NCBI GenBank assembly: GCA_030760725.1
Contig: JASWHV010000007.1
Location: 22,666,824-22,730,823, forward strand
Length of the DNA stretch: 64,000 bases
Reading direction: 5' to 3'
Source: Neostapfia colusana
Taxonomy: Eukaryota > Streptophyta > Magnoliopsida > Poales > Poaceae
Positions within the stretch are counted from its first letter, which is position 1. Each line of letters starts with the position of its first letter. The notes beneath the pieces were generated by a model. The model worked only from the letters and a program-made list of their open reading frames with translations, had not been told where the DNA came from and did not search any database. Shown here one piece after another: positions 35,074 to 46,240 of this stretch. A program made the translations under genes and the position numbers.

Positions 35074-38000
35074 TGTAACACCCCAAAATTTTGATTCAAA
35101 GCCCTAAATCATGTTAAGAGGGGAATTTAAATTTTTTTGGACGAGTTGCATGTTTTGTAAAAATTCAAATTCAAACTGGAATTCAAATTAAACTCAAATC
35201 AGAAAAGAAATAGAAAAAGAAAAAGAGAAAACAGAAAAAACCGGCCAGTGGGCCGAAACCCACCAGCCGGCCCAGCCAGCGCCCGCGCCAGCCCGCAGCC
35301 GAGCGCGCTGTTTCCTCACGCTGACAGGCGGGACCCACCCGATCTTCGTCTACCTCGCGACAGCGCCGGACTCCCTCGCACCCGAATCAAAACCGATCGG
35401 GATTTCGGCGTATCCCCGCTGAATTCTGTTCATAGGCGACGCGGACGTGATCTAAACCACCCCGCCGCCCTCCCTCGTCTATAAAAACCCCGGCCTCGTT
35501 CTGTTTTTCCCCCACGATCGCTGATTTTTACTCCGGTGAGAACCGAGACTTCTACGGCGAATTCTGGCCGATCTAAGCTCGGAAATTCCGATCTGACTCG
35601 CTGGTCTTGATCCACCGCCTCCGGGGAACCTTGCAGGTGCAGAAAACTCGGTGATTTGCGGTGTAAACGCAGCGCCGACGAGCTTCGTCGTGGTTTTGCC
35701 TCGGACCTTGTCGCCGATCACCTTCGAGGACCTCCGAGCTCAAGAAAACCCCCGAGGTGAGATCCCCGACCTCCCCTCTACCGATCTATGCCATAAAATC
35801 ACAGTTCTAGGAAGAATTCCCGAAGATCCGAAAGTTTCCGGCCAGATCGCCGCTTCCCGCCGCCGTGCGCCGCCGGCAGCGCCGCCTCGTTCGATCAGAG
35901 CGACGTGGCCACTTGTGCGCCGTTTATTTTAAATCGCACGGTAGGGTTTAAATCCCCGCGTACCGGTTCGACGTTATAATCTCAGCCGTCGGTTTAAAAT
36001 CGGACGGTCCACGTCAGCCCCGCATTATAAAGACTGGAAATCTTACGTGCTACCCCCTGGGGTTCTCGCGAAATAAGAGCTAGCCCCGGAAACTTCTGAT
36101 CTAGCCCCTGGAACTCCAGAAAATCATGTAAATTCATTTTAAAATCAGTTTTAGCCCCTGGACTTAATAAAAATTAGGAAAAACACCTCTGATAAGTGTA
36201 GCTAGACCCCTGGAAATTCTGAAAATAATATTATAGACCCTGTAGTGGGGTGAGTTTACCTTTTTAGCCCTGTCTAATATTTAATTTAGGAAATTAAATA
36301 TGTGGCTATTGTTTAAAATTTAAAAGAGGGACAAACATATTGTCAAAATTAAATTAAATACTTTCTCAGTATTTAGAAAACTTTGGAGTGAGATAAAAAT
36401 ATATTTTGGGCTGAAATGAATCTGTTTAATTTATTATTCACATTTAGGGACACATTTTTAAGTAAAGAATAGTTCTGGAAAATAAAGAAAATAATTGTAA
36501 AATAGTTTACATCAGAGGAAAAGGTCAAAAATATATTAGTAAATATTTTAGATCAGAACCTATTCTGTTTAGATGAGGTGTCTTACTATTTTCATAATAA
36601 AGTTCACATTTAGGCATAGGAAATAAATCTGAAAATATAGCAAGCTATGTATGAATAACTAGAAAATGATAAATGAAGTTTCTAAAATCCAAAGAATTCA
36701 GTTTAAGGTTGGTAGAAATTCTAAAGGCACATATGGAGAAGAAAAATACTTTTCATACATACTTGGTAGTGAAAAGGTGTAGTAATTGAATATAAGGAGT
36801 TTATTTAAATTGAAACTCATATATATAGCATGTAAGTATAAATGTGAACACAAAAGTAGGAATCATATACATATGATCAAAAGTGCATGCAAGCCACAAA
36901 TCAACACACATGGAGTAACCACAACACATATAATGGCAAATGACTTTCATAAATATGAATGTGTGGTTTGTATGAAGTGGAAGTGTGAACTATGTCTTAT
37001 GGATTGTTGTTTTTCTTTTGCTATGTGTGATGGTATGATGTAGAACCTGCTCAAGAGCAAGTTATTACTTTCCAAGATCAGTACTACCCATTTCAAGAGC
37101 AGCAAAAAGGAGGCAAGTGTCCTTGACCACTTTGATCCTATGCTAGGATGTGTAGCTAGAACTATTTGCATTGTCAATTTAAATATGAAACCCATGATAC
37201 GAAGTTTCACTAGAGTTTCATTACCTTGTTTCCTTGTAGCTTGGGTTGGGATTTATTTTATCATGTCATTATGCATATGCTTAGCCATGCTTAGAATGGG
37301 ATATTTGGGATATGAGATCATCAGTTTATTTTACCATACTCTTGAATGAGATATTGTGAGTTATTTAGAGGTAGGGATCAAGGCAAGTTGGATGTTTTGG
37401 TTGTGTGCTGGGTGCACGAGACTCGGGTTTGTGTTTAGTACTTGCCTGGATCCTAAGGACCGGTTCATGGAGCATGTAACCTGGCTATACAGTGCCAACC
37501 ACATGCTGAGATGGGGCAGCTTGGCCAATTAATTAGGTGTATCCCCGGCGTAGTATGGGTGTGTTGGATGGTGCGGGGAATAGGTGTCAGCTGGACTACC
37601 ATATGAACCGCAAGGGTCAAGAGGGGGCCACTGCAGCGGGGTTGGAGCCTCTTGTATGCTGTTAGGGGTGAAACCTCAGTGGGCCCACGCTCGTCGGGAA
37701 TCCCTTTGTAAAGGCTTTGTAGTGATCTCCTGGCTACACACCTGGGAAGTGTGAATGTGGTTCGTAGCCACTGGCATAATGGAGGTTCTTTTAGTCCACC
37801 CGGCAACGGGGGATGAAATCACTACATGTGGGTACAGTGGTACAAACTCTGCAGAGTCAAAACTGTCATGACAGCCGTGCTCACGGTCAAGAGCGGCTTA
37901 GACTTATTCATGATTAGAGGAGTGATGGTTTTGGAAGTTGTGGACGTTAAGCGGGGAGCTTAACATTGGAAATGACGTTATGGTTATTGGATTATGATGA

Positions 38001-38509
38001 TGGGATGGGAGATTGGGACCATTTCACTTGTGTAGTAATGTAGGTGCTTAATAAGCTAAGGTGATAGGTATTAATTGCGTAGTGCTTTAACCATGAGTTC
38101 AACCTCTCCTTGTTCTAGCCATGCATGACATAACTTTCCCACACTTGCTGAGTACCATCGGTACTCAACCTTGCATATTTTGTTGGTTTATATTGCTGCT
38201 CAGGTCAAGATAATGAGGTGGTGTATAATGACCAAGACTTTGGACCCGAAGAAGGTTTCTAGGTTCATGGAGACCCCCGGGCAATGCCTGTGACGGAGCC
38301 CTCAAGAATAATATTCCGCTGCTAGTTTATTTACTTGTGATGAACTTATTATTGTCCATCGAGACATTTGCGATGTAAGACTTATTTATATTCGACACCT
38401 GGCTTGTAATAAATGATGCTTCACTATTTGTCATCACATGTATGAGAAAATGATCCTGGCATACATGTGATATTCACTTGGTTGCTCTTCGGAAAAACCG
38501 GGTGTGACA
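35074..38509 (+). repeat. TekD 5' LTR (3436 bp)
   Basis: The same sequence starts TekD2 at 61824, so the LTR start is certain. The end is fixed by the 3' LTR stub (40498-40605 matches 38402-38509 with about four differences) and by the primer site. The LTR holds A-rich then GC-rich parts, a TATA box at 35480 and several CCCCTGGA repeats (36050-36240). 3.4-kb LTRs are usual for Tekay/Del-type chromoviruses. Confidence 0.92.
35480..35487 (+). promoter_or_regulatory. TATA box in TekD LTR
   Basis: TATAAAAA is followed by CCCCGGCCTC. It is conserved at 62230-62237 in TekD2. Confidence 0.65.
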
Positions 38510-38513
38510 GAAG

Positions 38514-38525
38514 TGGCATCAGAGC
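38514..38525 (+). promoter_or_regulatory. TekD primer-binding site (tRNA-Met type)
   Basis: TGGCATCAGAGC starts four bases after the LTR end. The common plant initiator-tRNA-Met primer site is TGGTATCAGAGC, so there is one mismatch, T to C. Confidence 0.85.
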
Positions 38526-38728
38526 CAAGGTTGCCCGTAGGAACGTGGACCTAGGTAGAAATGGACGTATTTAAGGGCCCTATTTTCTTAAAAACTATTT
38601 TACAAAGGTGTGGATTGAAAAGTGTTATTTAAATGAGTCACTTTCTTCATCTTACCCCAATTTTCATTCAAAATAGGATTTTTGTTTGAGAGTTTATCTA
38701 ACCTAATTTTAAATTCTTTTTGTTTTAG

Positions 38729-39454
38729 ATGGTTCGCATGATTCGCACTGCTCGCAAGTCCACAGGAGGGAGAGTTTCCGTAGTTGCCCTTGCCGAGAGA
38801 GAGGAGAGCCGTCCGGTGACGTACCTTTCCTACGGATTGGCAGTAGGAGGCTTATTGCGCCGTCTTCGGCGTATGCTCGAAGCCGCCGGCAATACGGGCA
38901 AGCTAATCATCCACTATAACTCCACCAGGACCATCCGTGAGAAGAGGGAAGAATGGAGTTCAGAGATGAGGATAATACACGAAAATCAGCTGCTTAAGAT
39001 TCACCACTCTCCAGCTTGTAGAGCAACACAGGTCGATGCGGAGAAAGATGTCACCTGGGAGGCCATCACCTGCCAGAGTCACATCTATCGTCGCCACTTG
39101 GACAAAACTGAGTACATGTATGTCCTCCAGCGTGAGAGTGGTACTACGGAGTACAAGTAGCCGCCGGTGCAGCAAGGGACTTCTCATGAACACATGGACT
39201 TGTGCTTGGAGGATGCTGCTATGCTCAGCACTCGACTGCAGGAGTGTCAACAAGAGCTTCAGGATGTCCGGGACACCCTGAAGGAAACGGAGGCGTTGCT
39301 GCGAGCCTACTTGAGGGCGAGAGAAAGAGGAGATGGGAATGAACTGTGTGTCACCGTGAATGATACATGGACTCCTGACTCCCCAGATCGTCGAGCGATC
39401 AGGCGTCATCGCACTTCTCCACCAGCAGCCTCCCCACCCAAAGCAGAGTCATAA
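38729..39454 (+). pseudogene. TekD extra ORF ahead of gag (unknown function)
   Basis: The reading frame runs from ATG 38729 to TAA 39452-39454, with one in-frame TAG at 39158-39160 (242 codons). It is related to the ORF at 50414-51394 in TekE. Shared points are a W/D-A-x-T stretch followed by L..T and an R.SGT.E block (about residues 110-143 here), and a TWTPDSP motif near the end (TWTADSP in TekE). Residues 165-200 look like a coiled coil (ECQQELQDVRDTLKETEALL). It matches no domain I know. Its place between primer site and gag recalls the additional ORFs reported in some large plant retrotransposons. No function is claimed. Confidence 0.6.
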
Positions 39455-39598
39455 GGCAGCCGAAATGATGAGGAAGATCCCGAGGAGCCAGCTCAAGAAA
39501 ACGAGTAGTATAGAGTCCTTCCCTTAGTTATCAAGATGTCGAATAGTCGAGTCGTTACGTTAAGTTAATGGTGTGTTAATGCTTGGTGTGTGACGTGA

Positions 39599-39629
39599 GT
39601 TGTGGAAGCCATGAGCAATTGTCCACAAC
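39599..39629 (+). other. Hairpin between extra ORF and gag in TekD
   Basis: GTTGTGGA and TCCACAAC form a perfect 8-bp stem around a 15-base loop. The corresponding place in TekE and TekF also carries stems (see 51511-51585 and 58652-58682). Confidence 0.6.
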
Positions 39630-39812
39630 CTCGTCTTCAGATTGTTTTGCTTTGGTGTGTGAACCCACATGAAATAATATTGCATTTATTTTTGTGTGAG
39701 AAGTGAACCCTTAGAGAAGTATAACAAAGCCTCAACACTTCAAAGTACAAACAAATGAAAGTAGTAAGATGATACTAAATGCTTTCGAATTAACATTGGT
39801 TGATCCTGCCAG

Positions 39813-40497
39813 ATGGCCGGAAGAGGAAAAGGACGTGCTACCAACCCCGCCAACAACAACGATGAGGCATGCAACCCTCATCTTTCTGGAGGCCAGGACC
39901 GGGGTGGTCACCGTGAAGGAGTTGATTCCCTCCACCAAATGCTGGAGAATCAGAATTAGCTCATCCAGAAGTTGACTCAAGTGGTGGCCAACTTGCATCA
40001 AGTTCCACCTCCACAAGCTGCACCACGCTAACCAAGGTTGAGTGAGTTTCTAGGAACTCAACCTCCAAAGTTTGCAAGTGCTGTTGAACCTCTGGAGGCA
40101 GATGATTGGCTGAAGACCATTGAAAGTAAGATGAGGATCATACAGTGCCAAGGGTATGAGAGGGTGCTGTTTGCCTCTCATCAATTGCATGGACCTGCTG
40201 CTGATTGGTGGACCGCCTACGTGGCCGCCCATCATGACCCTGAGAACATCACTTGGGAAGAGTTCAAGCGTAGTTTCCGCAACCATTACATCCCAAGAGG
40301 TGAACTCAAAAACAAGAGGAAAGAGTTTTTGGGGTTGCAGCAAGGTAACATGACTGCGAGGGAATACCTCACTAAATTTACTCAACTATCTCGTTATGCC
40401 CCACGAGACATAGAGACTGATGAGCAGAAACAAGATTGTTTCGTGGAAGGACTTACCGCGGAGATGCAGTGTGCAATGTCCTCAAACAAGTATGAAA
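39813..40497 (+). pseudogene. TekD gag, truncated
   Basis: The frame starts MAGRGKGRATNPANNN at 39813. Nonsense codons lie near 39952 and 40028. From there a clear retrotransposon gag domain is open (PLEADDWLKTIESKM, ASHQLHGPAADWWTAY, TWEEFKRSFRNHYIP, GLTAEMQ). It stops at the deletion junction after about 230 codons, before the zinc knuckle. Gag would coat the element RNA. Confidence 0.85.
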
Positions 40498-40605
40498 GCT
40501 TGTAATAAATGATGCTTCACTATTTGTCATCACATGTATGAGAAAATGATCCTCGCATACATGTGATATTCACTTGGTTGTTCTTCAGAAAAACCGGGTG
40601 TGACA
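40498..40605 (+). repeat. TekD 3' LTR stub (last 108 bp)
   Basis: This matches 38402-38509 base for base except about four changes. It directly follows gag codons, with GCTTG at the junction shared by both sides, and is followed by the tcttg duplication. Confidence 0.92.
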
Positions 40606-41607
40606 TCTTGGCGACCGAGCATCACCACCGCGGTGGACATTCACTCTCTCGGCAGCTCGTCTCACCCCAGTCGCCGTCGTCTCCAGACAAGAGATGAGGA
40701 GGATACTTCCCTCTCCAGGGCGGGTAGATCTGGTCGGGCAGGCGACCAGAGTGTCGACGCCCCCATGGCACCCACAACGCCCACGGCGCCCGCGGCTGCT
40801 ACTTCACAGCGGCCTTCTACCCCGATGGTGGTGACAGTGCCGCAACTACCGATCCTGGAGAATTTGCTGGCCGCAGCACACACTCTTCTCAACAACCCAC
40901 TGGGCGAGGGCACCACCCCAGGGGCGGCGGAGCAGAGGCGCAACGATGTCGACCACCTCGTCGCCGCTGCCATGAACACGCCCGCCTACAGAAGGCAGCG
41001 GGCCGAGCCCTCGCAGGCCCAGTCACATACACCGACGGTGGACCGCGAGACGGCTGCCACGAGTGCGGCGACTATGGCCAGGCAGGCCAGAGCCAACCTC
41101 AGGGTTGAGCTGGACCGCTGCCGCGTGAGCGAAGATGGTTGCGTTACCATCAAGCGACGCCGCGAGAGGCGTCACAACCTCAAAGGAGAGTATGGATCCC
41201 CGAGCGTCGTGCCAGCGGGATGCTCCCTGCAGACCCCTATCTCTCCAGTAGCAGACGGGGGCTGCATGGCTCTCGCCCCGCACCTTCGCATGGTGGTCTG
41301 GCCACCCAAGTTCCGACCTCACTTGCCAGAGAAATACGACGGGACTGTCAACCCCGCCGAGTTCCTGCAGATCTACTCCACCTCCATTTTAGTTACAGAA
41401 GGGGATGAGGCCGTCATGGCCAACTACTTCTCGGTGACCCTGACCAGCACTGCCCGGTCATGGCTCATGAACCTTCCCCTAGGCTCCATCTCGTCCTGGG
41501 AAGAGTTGTGCTGGAGATTCGCAGCCAACTTCAGGAGTTCCTACATGCCCCCCGACAGCCAGAGCCTTGCCTTTGGACTCCAGCTGCTCCCCGACGACAT
41601 TCTTTAG
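40606..41607 (+). pseudogene. TatB gag, start codon lost and 3' end deleted
   Basis: The frame aligns to TatC gag from its first residues (VDIHSL near 40632). The ATG of TatC (CACCACCATGGTGGAC) is changed here to GCG (ACCGCGGTGGAC). The frame stays open for about 320 codons and includes HLRMVVWPPKFRPHLPEKYDG, PAEFLQIYSTSI, ARSWLMNLPLGSISSWEELC and RFAANF, the Tat gag core. After SSYMP near 41550 the sequence switches to the inverted end of the antisense ORF and stops at 41605-41607. Most of pol is gone. Length without this junction would be larger; the tail residues PDSQSLAFG are not gag. Confidence 0.85.
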
Positions 41608-44334
41608 CACGAGAAGCTTGGCTCCGACTGAGTCTAGGGCAGCGAGCACTTGGCTCACATCATGGACCGGGTCGCCGGAACGCAGGGGATAGAAGCTAAA
41701 GGGCTCCATAGCCATCTCCGTGCGATTGAGGAAGTCCCAGACCCCCTCATTCTTGGCACGAGAATCCTAGAGTTCCTCAACCATCTTGGCAGTGGCGGTC
41801 AGCTTCCAGGCCAAGTCTCTCCTTGCCAGCTCTAGCCCCCGGGCAGCCAGCTCCTGCTCTCGAGCAGCCAGCTCTTGCTCCTTGGCAGCCATCCATGAAG
41901 CTCTCTCATACAGGTCAGACTCCGTGGTCACGGCCGCGAGCTTCCGGTTATACACGCCTTGAATCCGCTTCTTCAAGCGCTTCCACTCCTCCTCGTGAGC
42001 GGGCAGGCGGTCGGAGAGCTCCCTTTCCTTTGCCCGCGCCTCCTTCTCCCACCGAAGAAGCATGTCCCGAAGCTCTGACAGGGCCTCAAGACGTGCATCA
42101 GTGGAAGCATGGAGCTCCTTGGCATCAGCCAGGAGGCTCATCACCCTCCTGTTGAGCTCGGAGGCAACAACCTTCTTCTCCTCGAGGACCTTCTCCCTAA
42201 CCTCCAGCCGCTCCTCTCACGTGCACCTTCTCTCTGGCGGACTGGATACCTACCTTCAGTTGGTTGTCCCAGTCTCGAAGGCGCTCCCGCTCGGACCTCA
42301 GCTTGGCCCACTCCTAGTCGAGCACCTCCTGCATCTTGTCCAGGCTCGAGCAAACTGCCCTCACGTTCTTGGGGAGCGGGATGGCCTTCGACATCGGCAT
42401 ACAAGGAATTGCCTTGACCTCCTCTGGCTATTCATCTTCTGGTGGGGCTACCACCACGGCAACTTGCGGAGGAGAAGGAGGAGGCCTGGCGACATGCCTC
42501 GCAGCAGCTTCGCCGTAACCAAAGACGTCTGCGTCCGCCGGTTGGCTGGCCTCGGGGGCTCGGGTGTCAACATCCGGAGCCAGTCCAGGCACATGCTCAG
42601 GCACTGCCGCCGGCATTGGGGCCTCACCGGTGAAGGAGCTCTGGCTCCTAGGCTACTACTGCGGAGGAGGAGTGCTCTGTGATGAATCCCTGCAATAAGG
42701 AGCGCCAAGATCAACCACACAATCCAGCAACCTTGTGCGCAACCTAACCTAAAAGGTTGAGCCGTGCCTAGAGGCTTAGAAGTTCCACATCGAGTGGAGC
42801 TTCTTGCCTCTGGGTTGGAGGCGTGTCCACCGTCAGCGCCTCAGAAGCCTTCGCCGCTACAGGCGGTGCAACAACAGTCTTCCCCGCCGCTGGCCTCGGC
42901 ACTGAAAACCAGCCCCGTGCTAAGGCCGACGGTGCTGCAGGAGACTTTGATGCCGCCGACGTCGCTTTAGGGGTCTTCCCCGCCGACGGCTTCCGAGCTG
43001 ATGATGCGCCAGATGACTTCTTCTATATCATAGGCGCATCACGAGCCTTTCTCCGAGCTGTAGCAGCACCAGGCGTCCTCCCCATGCCTGTCGGGGCTGC
43101 CCCTGCAGTGGCAGTTCCAGAACTACCACCAGCGTCGGTCGCCGGGCCTCATGCAGGGCCGTGGGAAGCCTGAGGTCCACCCGTCTGGGGGGCCAGAGAC
43201 GGAGCTCCCGTCGAAGCGGACCAGCCTCCTCTTTGGCGTCCTTCTCGACTCTGCGGCGTCCTTGGGGGGCGAGCGAGGGCGCGGCGCGAACATGGGACCA
43301 CCTTTTGACACCTTCTCCTTCCCATGTTACAGCGAGGGACCAGCGCAGGTGTCGGTTGGTCACTGGAGCCGCTTCCTTCAATCTCGATGCCCCACAAAGC
43401 ATCGCCGACCTGCCACACTACAATATCGATGTCGTCCAGTGTCAACAGCTCCTTCAACAGCCTCGACTGTGCCTACTGGTTGAGGCAGACAGGCTGGCAG
43501 CTCGCCGACGGGTTGATGGAGTCATCGAAGATTGGGTCGCAAAAGAGCTTGTGGAGCATCATGTTTAACATCTCCCGATTCGGCAACGACCCAGCTCCGC
43601 TCGCCAACCAGGTCATGTCGTCCTCCCAGGTGTACAGCCAGGCGGGCCGGATGCGCTGCTGAAGAGGAGTGATCCGGCGAGACAAGTAGTCGGTCAAGAC
43701 CATCGGCGACGTCAGGCCTTCCTCCGCCATGTACGTGATCCTCTCCAGCACCAGTTTGTAGGTGTCCTGCAGGTCGGGGATCTCGTCCCCGACGGCTTCC
43801 TCGGTGACCGGGGGGGCCGTTCGGCAGCTCCAAGCGTTCATGGACGTCGGTCTGGGTGATCACAAAATCCTCCCTCTAGTGCTCCCACTTCCCGGGAGAG
43901 AAGGGCGCTATGTATGGCGCGGAGTTCCTCCCTCGGTGCTAGAAGTAGTAGGCCCCCAGGTGGTCCGTGCTTCTCCCCGAGGCCCTCAAAGAGAAGAACA
44001 CCTTGAAGAGCCGCACCGAGGGCTGCACGCACACAAACATCTCACAGAAGTGGACGAAGACCGCCACTAGTGCGAGGGCGTGCGACGTGAGGTGCTAGAG
44101 CTGGAGCCCATACACCTCCAGCATGGTGAGGAGGAAGGACGACGCCGGGAGCGCAAACCCGGATAGCACGCACGAGGTGAAGAGGACCACCTCGCCATGC
44201 TGCATGTCGGTGAGCGGGACCCACCCGCGATGGATCTTTCTGTCGAATGCGGCTGATTGCAAGCCGAGCAGGTTCCTCACACACCCATGGTCATCGTCAG
44301 TGCAAAGTCGGGAGGAGCGGAGGCTGGAAGCCAT
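41552..44334 (-). pseudogene. TatB antisense ORF (putative gypsy-type transposon protein family), frameshifted
   Basis: Read on the minus strand from ATG 44334. The N-terminal domain GWVPLTDMQHGEVVLF, TSCVLSGFALPASSF, LTMLEVYGLQL and HLTSHALALVAVFVHF (44240-44040) resembles the plant family named putative gypsy type transposon (PF04195). Further segments in shifting frames follow: AWLYTWEDDMTWLASG (about 43640), a low-complexity Ala/Pro-rich middle (43400-42500), then a coiled coil (EKEARAKERELSDRL, 42030; AAKEQELAAREQEL, 41880) and the C-terminal MEPFSFYPLRSGDP block (41709). TatA retains only the last two parts. The C-terminus is cut by the junction at about 41551. Such genes lie opposite to gag-pol in Tat elements; their role is unknown. 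Confidence 0.7.
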
Positions 44335-44950
44335 GGAAGCGAAAGGTGGCTGAGAGCGCTGGGGAGCAGAGGCTTCAAGCGAGAAAGTGGAAGGCAAAGA
44401 TCGCAAGAGGCAGGAAAGGAACCAGTGAACCACCCTTCTCCGGAAGGCTTCCTTTTCTATGCCCACAGCCTTCGGCAGGGCAACAGGCGTGACGCTTGGG
44501 CTACCACCACCACGCGCTGACCGCGTCCCCAATGACGCGTGGGACTCAGGTCCACTCGTCAGACATTGGGGGCCACACAGGCTGCGTCTTGAGAACAAGA
44601 CTCCGGCGGTTCCCGATAAAAGTGGCGCGGTAGAACTGCAGCGGTCGACCCAAGAACTGCTGTGGTTAATACACCGGGGCGTCCCCTCGAGCACGTCACC
44701 ATGACCCATCAGTCAAGAGCGGGCATGCGTCCATTATGTCAATGACGTGCTGCCGTTTCGACTGTCGAGCACGCCCATTATTCCAAGGACGTACAACCTT
44801 TTCGTCTACCAGTTACAACTGCACACCCACTATGCTAGAATACCGCTGCCACTTCGGCTTCCAAAGTGCAGGATCAAAGTTACCACCCGGGAAAGAAGGA
44901 GGCCCCACCTGCGGGATCGTAGCCTCATCCAAAGTGGGCCCGGGAGCCAC
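44335..44950. other. TatB region between antisense ORF and LTR
   Basis: This probably includes promoter and 5' leader of the antisense ORF. The last 120 bases (GGGAAAGAAGGAGGCCCC near 44890, then the bases before TGTCGG) match the same position in TatA (21345-21414). No separate gene is seen. Confidence 0.5.
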
Positions 44951-45029
44951 TGTCGGTACCCTGCAGACCGGGTACCCCCACATGGTGAGTTCAAGACAGC
45001 CGAGGCCTCGCCTCCCTACTGAGACGGGC

Positions 45030-45640
45030 GCTAGCGAAGCCACGTGCCCTTGGCCCTAGACTCGGCCTCCCTGTTGAGTCCAGGCCCGACGCTGCCACGT
45101 GTTCCTAGGGTCTACAGCCGACACGTACCATTGGCTCCGGACCAAGCCTCCCTGCTGTGGTGAGGTCCGGAGCCGACACGTGCCCTTGGCGCTAGACCAA
45201 TCGTCCCTGCTGAGGTGAGGTCCGGAGCTGCCATGTGTATCCAGACTCGGAGCCTCCTCCCCGCTGAGGAGGGCTCCGGAGCTGACACGTGCCCTTGGCC
45301 CCGGACCAAGCCTCCCCGCTGAGGTGAGGTCCGGATCTGCCACGTGTATCCGGGCTCTGAACCTCCTCCCCACCGAGGAGGGCTCCGGAGCCGACACGTG
45401 CACTTGGCCCCAGACCAAGCGTCCCCGATTAGGTAAGGTCTGGAGCTGCCACGTGTATCCGGGCTCTGAACCTCCTCCCCGTTGAGGAGGGATCCGTAGG
45501 CGACACGTGCCCTTGGCCCCGGACCAAGCCTCCTTACTGAGGTGAGGTCCGGAGCTGCCACGTGTATCCGGGCTCTGAGCCTCGTCCCCGCTGAGGAGGG
45601 CTCCAGAGCCGCCACGTGCCCTTGGCCGCTGTCAGGCCGT
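45030..45640 (+). repeat. ~56-bp minisatellite with dimeric order (shared Tat LTR)
   Basis: CACGTG cores occur near 45040, 45097, 45177, 45286, 45342, 45398, 45453, 45507, 45562 and 45616. Two unit types alternate: one has ACACGTGCCCTTGGCCC, the other CCACGTGTATCCGGGCTC. The higher-order period is therefore about 111 bases. Confidence 0.88.
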
Positions 45641-45991
45641 GCATTCAAGGCTTGCGCCTTCCCGAGGAGCATGGCGCGCGGTGCACGCCTCCATCCTTCA
45701 CCCATTCGCCATTACGGTGACAAGACAAGGCGGCGAGGCATGACAGTGGCACAGTGCCGCTCAATGGCATAGTGCCGCCCAGCAAGCGAGGAGACACGGC
45801 GACAAGACGACGTCTTCATCATCACCTGCTACCAAGTCAGAGGCGCTCAGCGCACCAGGCGGCAGGACTTAACTCCTCCACCAACCACTCTAGACATAGC
45901 TGTAAAAACCCTAGATTGTGTATAGGGTTCAGATAGCCTCAGGTCTACCTATCGGACCCCAGGTCACATTGTAACCACCCCGGCCTTGGAC

Positions 45992-45999
45992 TATAAAAG
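45992..45999 (+). promoter_or_regulatory. TATA box in shared Tat LTR
   Basis: TATAAAAG is followed by AACCGGGGTGT. The same position reads TACAAAAG in TatB (about 34803) and ATAAAAGG in TatA. Confidence 0.65.
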
Positions 46000-46240
46000 A
46001 ACCGGGGTGTCCACCCTTTAAAGGGTTCACAACCTAGCAACTCTCTCACACACATACAAGCAATACAACTACACACTATTGTGGACGTAGGGTTTTACTC
46101 TCCGGCGGCCCGAACCACGTAAATCCTCAAGTTCATCCTCTTGCTCATGCTCGATCGATCTAGGAACATTAAGCTCCTCCAATCAAAGAACCTCCATGGG
46201 CTGCTCCAGTAGCGGTATCGGGGGAAGTGTCGTTTCTACA

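Larger units (their letters stand above)
35074..40605 (+). mobile_element. TekD: Tekay-like Gypsy element, deletion derivative with 5-bp TSD
   Basis: It begins TGTAACACCCC and ends GTGTGACA, flanked by tcttg on both sides (35069-35073 and 40606-40610). It consists of a full 5' LTR (35074-38509), a primer site, an extra ORF, the start of gag, and then only the last 108 bases of the 3' LTR. Everything from mid-gag through pol and most of the 3' LTR is deleted. The junction lies at AAAGCTTG near 40498. It cannot move on its own. Confidence 0.92.
34745..44950 (+). mobile_element. TatB: Tat-type Gypsy element with pol deleted, interrupted by TekD
   Basis: It consists of an LTR end (34745-35027), the primer-binding region (from 35038), a leader cut by TekD (35074-40605 plus TSD), gag (40606-41550), a direct junction to the antisense ORF (41552-44334, minus) and a 3' region up to the LTR at 44951. 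Protease, RT, RNase H and integrase are absent. Leader and gag line up across the TekD insertion with the uninterrupted leader of TatC. The LTR end is noticeably diverged from the 44951 LTR, so TatB may be chimeric. Confidence 0.75.
44951..46240 (+). repeat. Tat LTR shared by TatB and TatC (1290 bp)
   Basis: It starts TGTCGGTACCCTGCAGACCG and ends ...TTTCTACA. On its left is a 3'-type internal region, and on its right a primer-binding region and gag, so it serves as 3' LTR of one unit and 5' LTR of the next. It contains a minisatellite (45030-45640) and a TATA box (45992). Confidence 0.88.

Noticed and set aside
36786..37349. Cys-rich and hydrophobic small frames in TekD LTR, also in TekD2 (63564-63931)
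   Set aside because: Conservation between the two follows from LTR identity. Differences include frame-changing indels and there is no coding signature.
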